Assembly: GCF_900116415.1 (NCBI RefSeq) | Contig: NZ_FPAP01000003.1 | Location: 434,001 to 498,000 of the forward strand | Length of the DNA stretch: 64,000 nt | Source of the DNA: Chryseobacterium formosense | Lineage (GTDB): Bacteria; Bacteroidota; Bacteroidia; Flavobacteriales; Weeksellaceae | Reading direction: 5' to 3' | Part shown: in pieces, positions 45,449 through 52,668 of the stretch | Layout of the letters: each line of letters starts with the position of its first letter | How positions within the stretch are numbered: the first letter of the stretch is position 1 | Made by a program: the position numbers and the translations under genes | Notes under the pieces: generated by a model | What the model was told of the DNA's origin: nothing | Seen by the model: the letters and a program-made list of their open reading frames with translations, nothing else | The model's database searches: none

Positions 45449-45501
45449 ATTTCGTATGTTTCTACGGCGTGGCTTCGCCACGCCGTAGAAACATACGAAA
45501 T
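45449..45501. repeat. Perfect 25-bp hairpin, GC-rich
   Basis: Two perfectly complementary 25-base arms (45449-45473 and 45477-45501) around a 3-base TTC loop, with GTTTCTACGGCGTGG inside the left arm. The rest of 45153-45612 has decayed repeat pieces such as GTCGAAATGACAAAA, but no gene. Confidence 0.9.
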
Positions 45502-45565
45502 AGCGAGTGCGGAAAGCGGGAAAGAGCTCCTAAAAAATATTTAAAACTAAATCAGCTAAAAACAT

Positions 45566-45573
45566 TAAATTTG
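45566..45573 (+). promoter_or_regulatory. -7 box of alaS
   Basis: TAAATTTG, 39 bases before the alaS ATG at 45613. Confidence 0.65.
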
Positions 45574-45612
45574 CATCTTATCAAAAATTTAAAAAGCAAA
45601 GCTCTATATAAA

Positions 45613-48216
45613 ATGACTTCACAGGAAATAAGACAAAAGTTTTTAGACTACTTTCAATCAAAAGAACATCTTATCGTTCCTTCTGCACCGATTGTGCTGA
45701 AAGATGATCCGACCTTAATGTTTTCCAACTCAGGAATGACGCAGTTCAAAGATTATTTTTTAGGATATAAAGAACCTAAAGCCTCAAGAATTGCCGATAC
45801 GCAGAAATGTTTAAGAGTTTCCGGGAAGCATAATGATTTGGATGATGTAGGTCGCGACACCTATCACCATACGATGTTTGAAATGCTTGGGAACTGGTCT
45901 TTTGGTGATTATTTCAAAAAAGAAGCGATTACTTGGGCTTGGGAATTACTGACTGAAGTATACGGAATTCCGAAAGAAAATCTTTACGTAACCATTTTTG
46001 AAGGTGACGAAAAAGAAAATCTTGAAAGAGATACAGAAGCTTATGATTTGTGGAAACAGTTCATTTCTCAAGACCGAATTATCAACGGAAACAAGAAAGA
46101 TAATTTCTGGGAAATGGGCGCAAGCGGACCTTGTGGACCATGTTCAGAAATCCATGTTGATTTGAGAAGTGCTGAAGAAAAAGTAAAAGTTTCAGGATTG
46201 GAATTGGTGAACAACGACCATCCACAAGTGGTAGAAATCTGGAATCTCGTTTTCATGCAGTTCAACAGAAAAGCAGACGGTTCTCTGGAAAATCTTCCGG
46301 CAAAACACATCGATACCGGAATGGGATTCGAGCGTCTTTGTATGGCTTTACAGCAGAAAGAATCCAATTATGACACGGATGTTTTCACGCCTCTAATTGC
46401 TAAGGTTGAAGAGCTTTCAGGTAAAAAATATACAGGAATTTTAACAAACGAAAAAGACATCGCCATTCGTGTTGTGGTTGACCACATCAGAGCCGTTTCG
46501 TTTGCAATTGCAGACGGACAGCTGCCTTCAAACGGAGGAGCGGGTTATGTGATCAGAAGAATTTTAAGAAGAGGAATTTCTTACGCTTACCGATTTTTAG
46601 ACCAAAAAGAACCTTTCCTTTATCAATTGGTTGCAGTTCTTCAGGAACAAATGGGTAAATTCTTCCCAGAGCTTGAAAAACAGGGAACTTTGGTTACGGA
46701 AGTAATTAAAAGTGAGGAAGAATCTTTCTTAAGAACGATTGAAACAGGATTAATAAGGGTTGATAAATTAATTCAGCAGACGATTTCTGAAGGTAAAAAA
46801 GTATTGCCAACAGAAGAAGTTTTCGAGTTATATGATACTTACGGTTTCCCGGATGATTTAACGAGAATTATTGCTGAAGAAAAAGGTTTAACCATCGACG
46901 AAAAAGGATTTGAACAAGCTTTAAACGAACAAAAACAACGTTCAAAAGCGGATTCTGCCCAGAAAGTTTATGATTGGGTAACTTTAGAAGAAAGAGAAGA
47001 AAACTTTGTTGGTTATGATAAAATCGAATCTGAAACCTACATTACAAGATACAGAAAAGTAGAAAATAAAGACGGAGAATTTTATCAGGTGGTGTTGAGC
47101 GAATCGCCTTTCTATCCGGAAGGTGGTGGACAAATCGGAGATAAAGGTGTCCTTGAAAATGCTACCGAAAGCTTTGAGGTTTTAGAAACTAAAAAGGAAA
47201 ATGGATTGATTATTTCTTTAATCAGCGGACTTCCGAAAGATGCAGGTGCTGTTTTTTATGCTAAAGTAAATGCAACCGACAGAAAAAATTCTCAGGCGAA
47301 CCACTCTGTTACACATTTGTTGCATGAAGCTTTAAGAGAAGTTTTAGGAACGCACGTTGAGCAGAAAGGTTCTTACGTTGGTCCAGATTATCTTCGTTTT
47401 GATTTCTCCCATTTCAATAAAATGACGGAAGAAGAACTGGCTTTGGTTGAAGAAAAAGTGAATACTAAAATCAAAGAAAGTATTGCTTTACAGGAATTCA
47501 GAAATATTCCAATTCAAGAAGCGATTGACAAAGGTGCGATGGCCTTGTTTGGTGAAAAATATGGAGACAGTGTGAGAATGATCCAGTTTGGAAGTTCAAA
47601 AGAGCTTTGTGGTGGAACTCACGTGAAAAACACCAGCGAAATTGGTCATTTTAAAATTGTTTCTGAAAGCTCTGCAGCAGCGGGAATCAGAAGAATTGAA
47701 GCGATTTCAGGTGATAAATCTGCAGAATATTTTAAAAATTTAGAAAAACAGATTACTGAACTTTCTCAATTGCTAAAATCTAAAGATGTTGTGAAATCTA
47801 TCGAGAAATTAATCGAAGAAAACGCATCATTGAAATCCGAAGTTGAAGCATTCAAAAAAGAAAAAGCGAAAGGCGAAATCGGTGACTGGAAAAACGCTTA
47901 CGAACACAAAGGAGACAAGCAACTTTTGGTAAAGAAAACCTCTCTTGATGCAGGTTCTGTAAAAGATATCGTGTTCCAGTTGAAGAAAGAAATCCCAACT
48001 TCAGTAACGATCATTCTTTCTGATGCAGACGGAAAACCAATGATTACCGTTGGTGTTTCAGATGATTTGGCAGCAAGTTATCAAGCCGGAACCATCGTAA
48101 AAGATTTAGCAAAAGAAATCCAAGGTGGCGGCGGCGGAAATCCGGGCTTTGCAACAGCAGGCGGAAAAAATCTTGATGGTCTGGAAAATGCATACCAGAA
48201 GGCGTTGAATGTTTAA
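45613..48216 (+). CDS. alaS: Alanyl-tRNA synthetase
   Basis: An 867-residue class II synthetase that charges tRNA-Ala. Catalytic landmarks near the start: FLDYFQSKEHLIVPSAPIVL, DDPTLMFSNSGMTQFKDYFLG and TYHHTMFEMLGNWSFGDYFKK. The editing domain has HSVTHLLHEALR and the Cys/His pair in ELCGGTHVKNT, which clears Ser and Gly mischarging. A C-terminal coiled coil (about 710-750) and the C-Ala domain end with GGGGNPGFATAGGK. The frame is open upstream to 45469, but a -7 box at 45566 and the family's N-terminus support the ATG at 45613. Confidence 0.96.
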   Translation: MTSQEIRQKFLDYFQSKEHLIVPSAPIVLKDDPTLMFSNSGMTQFKDYFLGYKEPKASRIADTQKCLRVSGKHNDLDDVGRDTYHHTMFEMLGNWSFGDYFKKEAITWAWELLTEVYGIPKENLYVTIFEGDEKENLERDTEAYDLWKQFISQDRIINGNKKDNFWEMGASGPCGPCSEIHVDLRSAEEKVKVSGLELVNNDHPQVVEIWNLVFMQFNRKADGSLENLPAKHIDTGMGFERLCMALQQKESNYDTDVFTPLIAKVEELSGKKYTGILTNEKDIAIRVVVDHIRAVSFAIADGQLPSNGGAGYVIRRILRRGISYAYRFLDQKEPFLYQLVAVLQEQMGKFFPELEKQGTLVTEVIKSEEESFLRTIETGLIRVDKLIQQTISEGKKVLPTEEVFELYDTYGFPDDLTRIIAEEKGLTIDEKGFEQALNEQKQRSKADSAQKVYDWVTLEEREENFVGYDKIESETYITRYRKVENKDGEFYQVVLSESPFYPEGGGQIGDKGVLENATESFEVLETKKENGLIISLISGLPKDAGAVFYAKVNATDRKNSQANHSVTHLLHEALREVLGTHVEQKGSYVGPDYLRFDFSHFNKMTEEELALVEEKVNTKIKESIALQEFRNIPIQEAIDKGAMALFGEKYGDSVRMIQFGSSKELCGGTHVKNTSEIGHFKIVSESSAAAGIRRIEAISGDKSAEYFKNLEKQITELSQLLKSKDVVKSIEKLIEENASLKSEVEAFKKEKAKGEIGDWKNAYEHKGDKQLLVKKTSLDAGSVKDIVFQLKKEIPTSVTIILSDADGKPMITVGVSDDLAASYQAGTIVKDLAKEIQGGGGGNPGFATAGGKNLDGLENAYQKALNV

Positions 48217-48329
48217 TTAATTCTTGGTAAAATAGACCATATTGTGGTTTAAAATATTTGATTTTTTATAAATTAACAATCCCTTTCAGTTTGAGAGGGA
48301 TTGTTTTATTCTACAACATGAATCGTACG

Positions 48330-48465
48330 TCGTCACTTCTAGTAATGCAACGAAGCGGAGTGTATCGAGAAGTTTTTGTTTAGAAAACAAATTTTGTACT
48401 TCGGTTAACGAGTTCTCGATACATTTTCTTCCACTGCGTTGCAGAAAAACACTCGAACTGACGGT
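48330..48465. repeat. Family B palindromic repeat, copy 1
   Basis: Left arm with GTGTATCGAGAAGTTTTTG, right arm AGTTCTCGATACATTTTCTT then ACACTCGAACTGACGG; arms are inverted copies around a 40-base loop. Copies 1 and 2 lie on the alaS side of the GIY-YIG gene. Confidence 0.8.
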
Positions 48466-48500
48466 TCAACTGACAGTGATAATATCTTATTTTAACAAAT

Positions 48501-48635
48501 CGTCAGTTCGAGTAGCGGAATGCAATGGAGCGTATCGAGAACTTTTTGATGAACAGACAGATTTCGTGCTTTCGTTCATAGGTTCTCGATACATTTTTCT
48601 TCCACTTCGTTGCAGAAAAACACTCGAACCGACGA
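48501..48635. repeat. Family B palindromic repeat, copy 2
   Basis: Starts CGTCAGTTCGAGTAGCGG and ends CACTCGAACCGACGA; 22 bases from the GIY-YIG stop codon. Same loop orientation as the other copies. Confidence 0.8.
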
Positions 48636-48656
48636 CTCGACTGCATATTAATCTTT

Positions 48657-48947
48657 TTATTTAAACTTCTTTTTCGCAAGATTGGGTAAGTCTTCATATC
48701 TTCCTTCAATCAATGCTAATTTTTTCGCTTGAGACCATTTTTTTATCTTTTTCTCAAAAACAATTGCTTGTTCTATATCCATAAATTGAGTAAAATAGAC
48801 TAATTGTAATGGACGTCTTGAGAAAGTATAAGAGCCAAAATATTTTCCATCCTGATGTTCGTCAAAGCGTTTGTAGACATTTTCGGTTACTCCAGTGTAG
48901 AATGTGTTATCAGAACAAAGTAAGATGTAGACAAATGATATTTGCAT
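48657..48947 (-). CDS. Solitary GIY-YIG nuclease
   Basis: A 96-residue single-domain protein of the GIY-YIG superfamily (UPF0213/YhbQ-like size). VYILLCSDNTFYTGVTENVY covers the GIY and YIG strands in variant form; R26-like arginine in YKRFDEH and E in EQAIVFEKKIKKW are the catalytic positions. The ORF can start 9 codons earlier, but the domain begins at MQISFVYI. It sits between two pairs of family B palindromes with the same orientation. Related genes are free-standing and of unknown role; the setting suggests it acts on the palindromes. Confidence 0.85.
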   Translation of the reverse strand: MQISFVYILLCSDNTFYTGVTENVYKRFDEHQDGKYFGSYTFSRRPLQLVYFTQFMDIEQAIVFEKKIKKWSQAKKLALIEGRYEDLPNLAKKKFK

Positions 48948-48978
48948 GATTAATTGTTTAATAGTCTGATTCATAATC

Positions 48979-49112
48979 CGTCACTTCGAGTAGGTTTTTG
49001 AAGAAAACCGTATCGAGAAGTTTGTGATAAGAAAACAAAATATCCTCCAATTCACTAAATTCTCGATACATTTTTCTTCCACTGTGTTACAGAAAAACAC
49101 TCGAACTGACGA
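48979..49112. repeat. Family B palindromic repeat, copy 3
   Basis: Starts CGTCACTTCGAGTAGG, contains CGTATCGAGAAGTTTGTG and TTCTCGATACATTTTTCTTC, ends CACTCGAACTGACGACG. 31 bases upstream of the GIY-YIG start. Confidence 0.8.
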
Positions 49113-49126
49113 CGCGATTTTCCTTA

Positions 49127-49256
49127 CGTCACTTCGAGTAGATTTTTGAAGAAAATCGTATCGAGAAGTTTGTGATAAGTGAACTAAATATCCTTCAATT
49201 CGCTAGTTCTCGATACATTTTTCTCCGCTTCGCTACGAAAAACACTCGAACTGACG
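49127..49256. repeat. Family B palindromic repeat, copy 4
   Basis: Near copy of the preceding one (shared GTATCGAGAAGTTTGTGATA), 15 bases further on; right arm slightly shorter. Confidence 0.8.
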
Positions 49257-49280
49257 TACGACTGACGCAGCGCAAACTCA

Positions 49281-49985
49281 CTAAATGTTAACCTGCACCG
49301 GATCTGTCGGTGGTACTTCCGGCAAACCGCTTGGGGTGTCGTAGATGATGTAGTCATTGTATTTGGCTTCGTTGGTTTCGTAGAAAATATCCTGACCGAT
49401 GCCCGCGTATTTGGTGAGCAGTTGGTATAGAATATTGAGGGCTTCTACCCTACCTTCGGCGGCAACATCACGGTCGGAAATTCCCTGAGCCTGTGCATCG
49501 ATGGCGAGATCCAGCGCGTCGCGTTGGGTAATGAGGGTGTTGATTTTATCTGAGGTCAGACCTTCTTCCGAAAGTTCGGTAAGGTACTTTTCTGCGGTGC
49601 TGCTCATGATTTTGGCGACACGGACAATCTCGGCATCGCTTTGCTGACTGATTAAGGCATTGCCGAATTCTTTGTATTTGGCACTGAACTGCCCGAAAAC
49701 ATTTTCTGCCATATTGAAAATACTGCGCATGGATTTTTCCAAGGCTTTTCTGGCGGTATCCTTCTGTTCGGTGAGATTGATTTTAATGGCTTCGAGCTGT
49801 TCATCGCTTGGAAAACTGTCTACGGTACTTCGTGCAGCCATCAGCTCGGTCTTTTTTGCGGGACTGTAGCCACGGTCGGTGAATTCTGCAATATCTCTAT
49901 CGATGAGAGCGATGAATTCATCTGCTTTTTGTTTCAATACGGAATCTGCTAATTTGAAATTACGTACTACCTGTTCTTTTTTCAT
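49281..49985 (-). CDS. All-helical hypothetical protein
   Basis: A 234-residue soluble protein predicted to be nearly all alpha-helix, with long charged helices and a proline-rich end (GLPEVPPTDPVQV). No signal peptide, cysteine or known motif. GC-rich for this region. Not recognised as a named family. It lies between the family B palindrome cluster and a 10-unit 21-bp repeat that occupies its upstream region, the same position the DUF6261-like gene takes at the other GIY-YIG locus. Confidence 0.7.
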   Translation of the reverse strand: MKKEQVVRNFKLADSVLKQKADEFIALIDRDIAEFTDRGYSPAKKTELMAARSTVDSFPSDEQLEAIKINLTEQKDTARKALEKSMRSIFNMAENVFGQFSAKYKEFGNALISQQSDAEIVRVAKIMSSTAEKYLTELSEEGLTSDKINTLITQRDALDLAIDAQAQGISDRDVAAEGRVEALNILYQLLTKYAGIGQDIFYETNEAKYNDYIIYDTPSGLPEVPPTDPVQVNI

Positions 49986-50095
49986 AATGGATTTGTTTTT
50001 GTGTTTAAAATATAGTTCTGAAATCTCAATTTCTCATTTGCACTTATGCGTCAGCTTTTACAAAAAGCCTGTAAAGCACTGATAAATAATAAATT

Positions 50096-50305
50096 GTACT
50101 TGATTGGCTCTTCGGAGTGGTTGATTGCTTCTTCGGAACGGTTGAACGGCTCTTCGGAGTACTTGACTGGCTCTTCGGAATGGTTGATTGCCTTTACAGA
50201 ACACTTGAACGACCTTTCGGAAGGGTTGATTGCCTCAACGGAATACTTGAGAACCTTTTCTAAACGGTTGAAGCGGTCTTCGAACTCCTTGAGCGATCAA
50301 ACGGA
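50096..50305. repeat. Ten tandem 21-bp repeats
   Basis: Ten successive 21-base units, each of the type n3-TTGATTGGCTCTTCGGA, with divergence growing toward the end. On the plus strand an ORF (50046-50309) runs through as heptads of the form SSEWLIA, SSERLNG, SSEYLTG. Unit length is a multiple of three, so copy changes would keep the frame. No promoter or convincing ribosome site, so coding is unsure. 50306-50500 shows nothing. Confidence 0.85.
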
Positions 50306-50507
50306 ATGATTTATTGGGTTTTGAGGTTAAAACGTTGTTGTTTAGAATTTGGATTGCTGTGGAATCCTGTGGTGCAGGAAACCTGCGCATGAACTGCGGG
50401 ATTATTTTTATAAATCATCATTTTGTTTTTTGTTGTTCTTCAAACAAATATAAAAATATTTTGGATAGTATGAGATTGGAAAGTTTTATTTTTTTGAAAT
50501 GGAAAAA

Positions 50508-50523
50508 CCTCGCATGGGCGAGG
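50508..50523 (-). terminator. Rho-independent terminator
   Basis: CCTCGC-ATGG-GCGAGG with T on both sides, 62 bases past the DUF4468 gene's stop. Confidence 0.75.
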
Positions 50524-50584
50524 CTTTTATTTTATTTAAAGATTATTGTTGAGAAAAAATGATATTATTATATTTAAATTGATT

Positions 50585-51160
50585 TTACCAATTTTCAGAA
50601 TTTTCTCCTTTTAAAAAATCAGAAAGAATTGAGATATTTTTATTAAAATAATTTTCAATATCGATTTTTGTTTCTTCCTTTTTTAATTCTCCCTTTTTGT
50701 TAAAAATAAAAAACGAGATACCGCCTCCTGTAATATTAAGGGTATAATTTGAATCATTAAATATTCTCAAGTCAATAATTTCATATTTAACTCTACCATC
50801 TTTAAACGACAACTCCGTTGTATATTCTACATTAAATGGAACTTTTGCTAATCCGTTTTTAACATTTATAAAGTGAGGTGCGTAAGTTACAAATTTGAGA
50901 TATTCACCTTCGGTTTTACCTTTAATGACCTCATCAGGATTTTTGTAATTCTTATTTATGAATTTAATAGATTCATCATATAATTGTTTTGATGTTTTGT
51001 TCGCAATATTAAGAACAATATAATTTTTTCTGACTTCTACGTTTTCTGCATCCATTAACCCTGTAGGCAATAAAACCATCTTTTGTGCAGACACTAAGAA
51101 AGAGACAACTAAAAGTAGAAAAAAGAGTATTTTTTTACAATTAAAAAATTGTTTAAACAT
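50585..51160 (-). CDS. DUF4468 (TBP-like fold) exported protein
   Basis: A 191-residue exported protein. Signal peptide 1-21 (LLLVVSFLVSA). The rest fits DUF4468, a Bacteroidota family with a TBP-like fold: NKTSKQLYDESIKFINKNYK, LKFVTYAP and ELSFKDGRVKYEIIDLRIF. The ORF extends 30 codons upstream, but the signal peptide and a near-consensus GATATTTG box (51180-51187) place the start at 51160. Function unknown. Confidence 0.8.
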   Translation of the reverse strand: MFKQFFNCKKILFFLLLVVSFLVSAQKMVLLPTGLMDAENVEVRKNYIVLNIANKTSKQLYDESIKFINKNYKNPDEVIKGKTEGEYLKFVTYAPHFINVKNGLAKVPFNVEYTTELSFKDGRVKYEIIDLRIFNDSNYTLNITGGGISFFIFNKKGELKKEETKIDIENYFNKNISILSDFLKGENSENW

Positions 51161-51343
51161 TATACTTGGTTTTAATTTTTTGCAAATATCTATATTTATT
51201 AAAATTATAGAACTAATTTCTTTACTTAACTTTACTAAAATGATTTGCATATTTTAAGTAATATATATAATAAGCAAGTACATTTTCTAAACTGAGAAGC
51301 ATATTTTTTTTCTTTGTCTTCATTAAACAATGACTAATATTTT

Positions 51344-52297
51344 TTAAAAAAGATTTAATTGGTTATCCTTAATTTCTAATTCAGTACTATGTTTATAAGA
51401 TTGTAAATCTGTGCTAATGCCAAGTTGCCGCATTATTTCTTTAGCTGATTGTAAATCATTATCAGAATAGTAACATAGAGTCCAATTCACAGAATCACCT
51501 ATTTGTTCCGAAATTCTTTTAAAGTATGGGAAATCAATTTCATTATAAGAATGTCCAATAACAACAATTTCATCAATATCTCTTAAGTTATTAAAATACT
51601 CAAAATTATTTTCTATTATTTTTTCTGTTGGTTTACGCATCATATCATAAAATGAATCAACTGCATTTTCTGCAAACTTTTCATGCCCCATTTCTCCAGA
51701 CTCAACATTGCCATCCTCATCTATTGTAAGAAACGCATTTTCATCACCATATAATGCTTGCCTAACATTGAAATTTTCAGAATTTTTACCGTGACCAAAA
51801 ATTAATTCTTCACCAACTTTATTATGAATATGCATAATTTTAAGCAATGGTATATTATAAATCCTTTCCAAAATTTCTGTATAGTTAAAAGTAATGTAAA
51901 AATCTGACTTATCTAATTTATAAATCCTATTTATATCACTAATATCCAAAGAATTAATCCACTCCTCAAATCCATTTCTGATATTTACTAATAATTCTTC
52001 GCATTCATCTTCTACATAAACTTGTGCAGTATACCAATCACCATCACTGAAATCGTCAGATCCACAATTTGGGCTATTTTCACCAATAATTTCTTTTAAT
52101 GAATCATAAATGATGTCTTCTTCTAAGCTGGTTTCAAAATCAGACCATAAATCGGAATCGCTTTCAACGTAATAGAATTTTTCCATTACTTCTAAGATGT
52201 CGTTTCTGTTTTCCAGTAAGTAGCTATAAAAATCAGAGTATCTGCAAGGTATTTGATGACTAATGTCAAAACCATTCCCTAGAATAAATAATTTCAT
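51344..52297 (-). CDS. AbiH-family phage abortive infection protein
   Basis: A 317-residue protein starting KLFILGNGFDISHQIPCRYS, the AbiH hallmark; further FYITFNYTEILERIY and MHIHNKVGEELIFGHG in the middle, and DEIVVIGHSYNEIDFPYF near the end. The FNYT...IHIHG pattern recalls SIR2-like nucleotide-binding proteins. AbiH of Lactococcus stops phage growth by abortive infection; the mechanism is not settled. AT-rich, single gene in the accessory stretch. Confidence 0.87.
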   Translation of the reverse strand: MKLFILGNGFDISHQIPCRYSDFYSYLLENRNDILEVMEKFYYVESDSDLWSDFETSLEEDIIYDSLKEIIGENSPNCGSDDFSDGDWYTAQVYVEDECEELLVNIRNGFEEWINSLDISDINRIYKLDKSDFYITFNYTEILERIYNIPLLKIMHIHNKVGEELIFGHGKNSENFNVRQALYGDENAFLTIDEDGNVESGEMGHEKFAENAVDSFYDMMRKPTEKIIENNFEYFNNLRDIDEIVVIGHSYNEIDFPYFKRISEQIGDSVNWTLCYYSDNDLQSAKEIMRQLGISTDLQSYKHSTELEIKDNQLNLF

Positions 52298-52550
52298 TTC
52301 TTATCTTATCTTAATATTTTTGTTAACTGTAATATATTATATATGAGTTATTGATTATTTAAATCCTAACTATCACTTTCGCTAAAATAAATAATTCTTT
52401 TTAAAGAACACCTTTTTAATTCAAACCAAAATGAAAAAATTTCTACTCTAACTGACGGAGATTTGACAATAGAAAAATATTTAAGTAAAATACCTTAAAA
52501 ACTCTTAAACAAAATATCATTTCTCATTCCTACGGGAATTGAATAATATA

Positions 52551-52593
52551 AAAATCAGCGGTATTGCATTGAAGTACAGCTGATTTTATTTTT
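52551..52593 (+). terminator. Hairpin with T-run, no clear gene before it
   Basis: AAAATCAGC (52551-52559) and GCTGATTTT (52579-52587), then TATTTTT. The preceding 52298-52550 has only an ORF tail without start (52391-52498), perhaps a gene remnant. Confidence 0.5.
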
Positions 52594-52640
52594 AACAAAA
52601 GATTATATTTTCTTCCTTCATTTTGTAACTTTCTTATCAA

Positions 52641-52648
52641 TAGTTTTG
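52641..52648 (+). promoter_or_regulatory. Bacteroidota -7 box
   Basis: TAGTTTTG 20 bases before the first DUF5686 gene. Confidence 0.55.
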
Positions 52649-52668
52649 TCTAATTAATAAAAAGCTAC

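Noticed and set aside
45226..45450. Overlapping ORFs of 74 and 82 codons before alaS
   Set aside because: They read through decayed repeat sequence, lack a promoter or ribosome site, and show low-complexity composition.
48330..49256. CRISPR or tRNA-like structures in the repeat cluster
   Set aside because: Elements are 130-base palindromes with four copies only and no regular spacer; no cloverleaf with a TTCRA-type arm could be found.
50096..50305. CRISPR-like array
   Set aside because: The units follow each other without spacers and differ in many positions; there are no cas genes. It is a plain tandem repeat.
50046..50309. Annotating the 21-bp array as a protein gene
   Set aside because: The ORF is open because the unit is a multiple of three and lacks stops; without a promoter or homologue I listed it as a repeat and gave the coding option in the findings.
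52391..52498. Possible tail of a lost gene before the first DUF5686 gene
   Set aside because: A 35-codon frame without start ending before a terminator; too short and without a recognised domain to list as a pseudogene.
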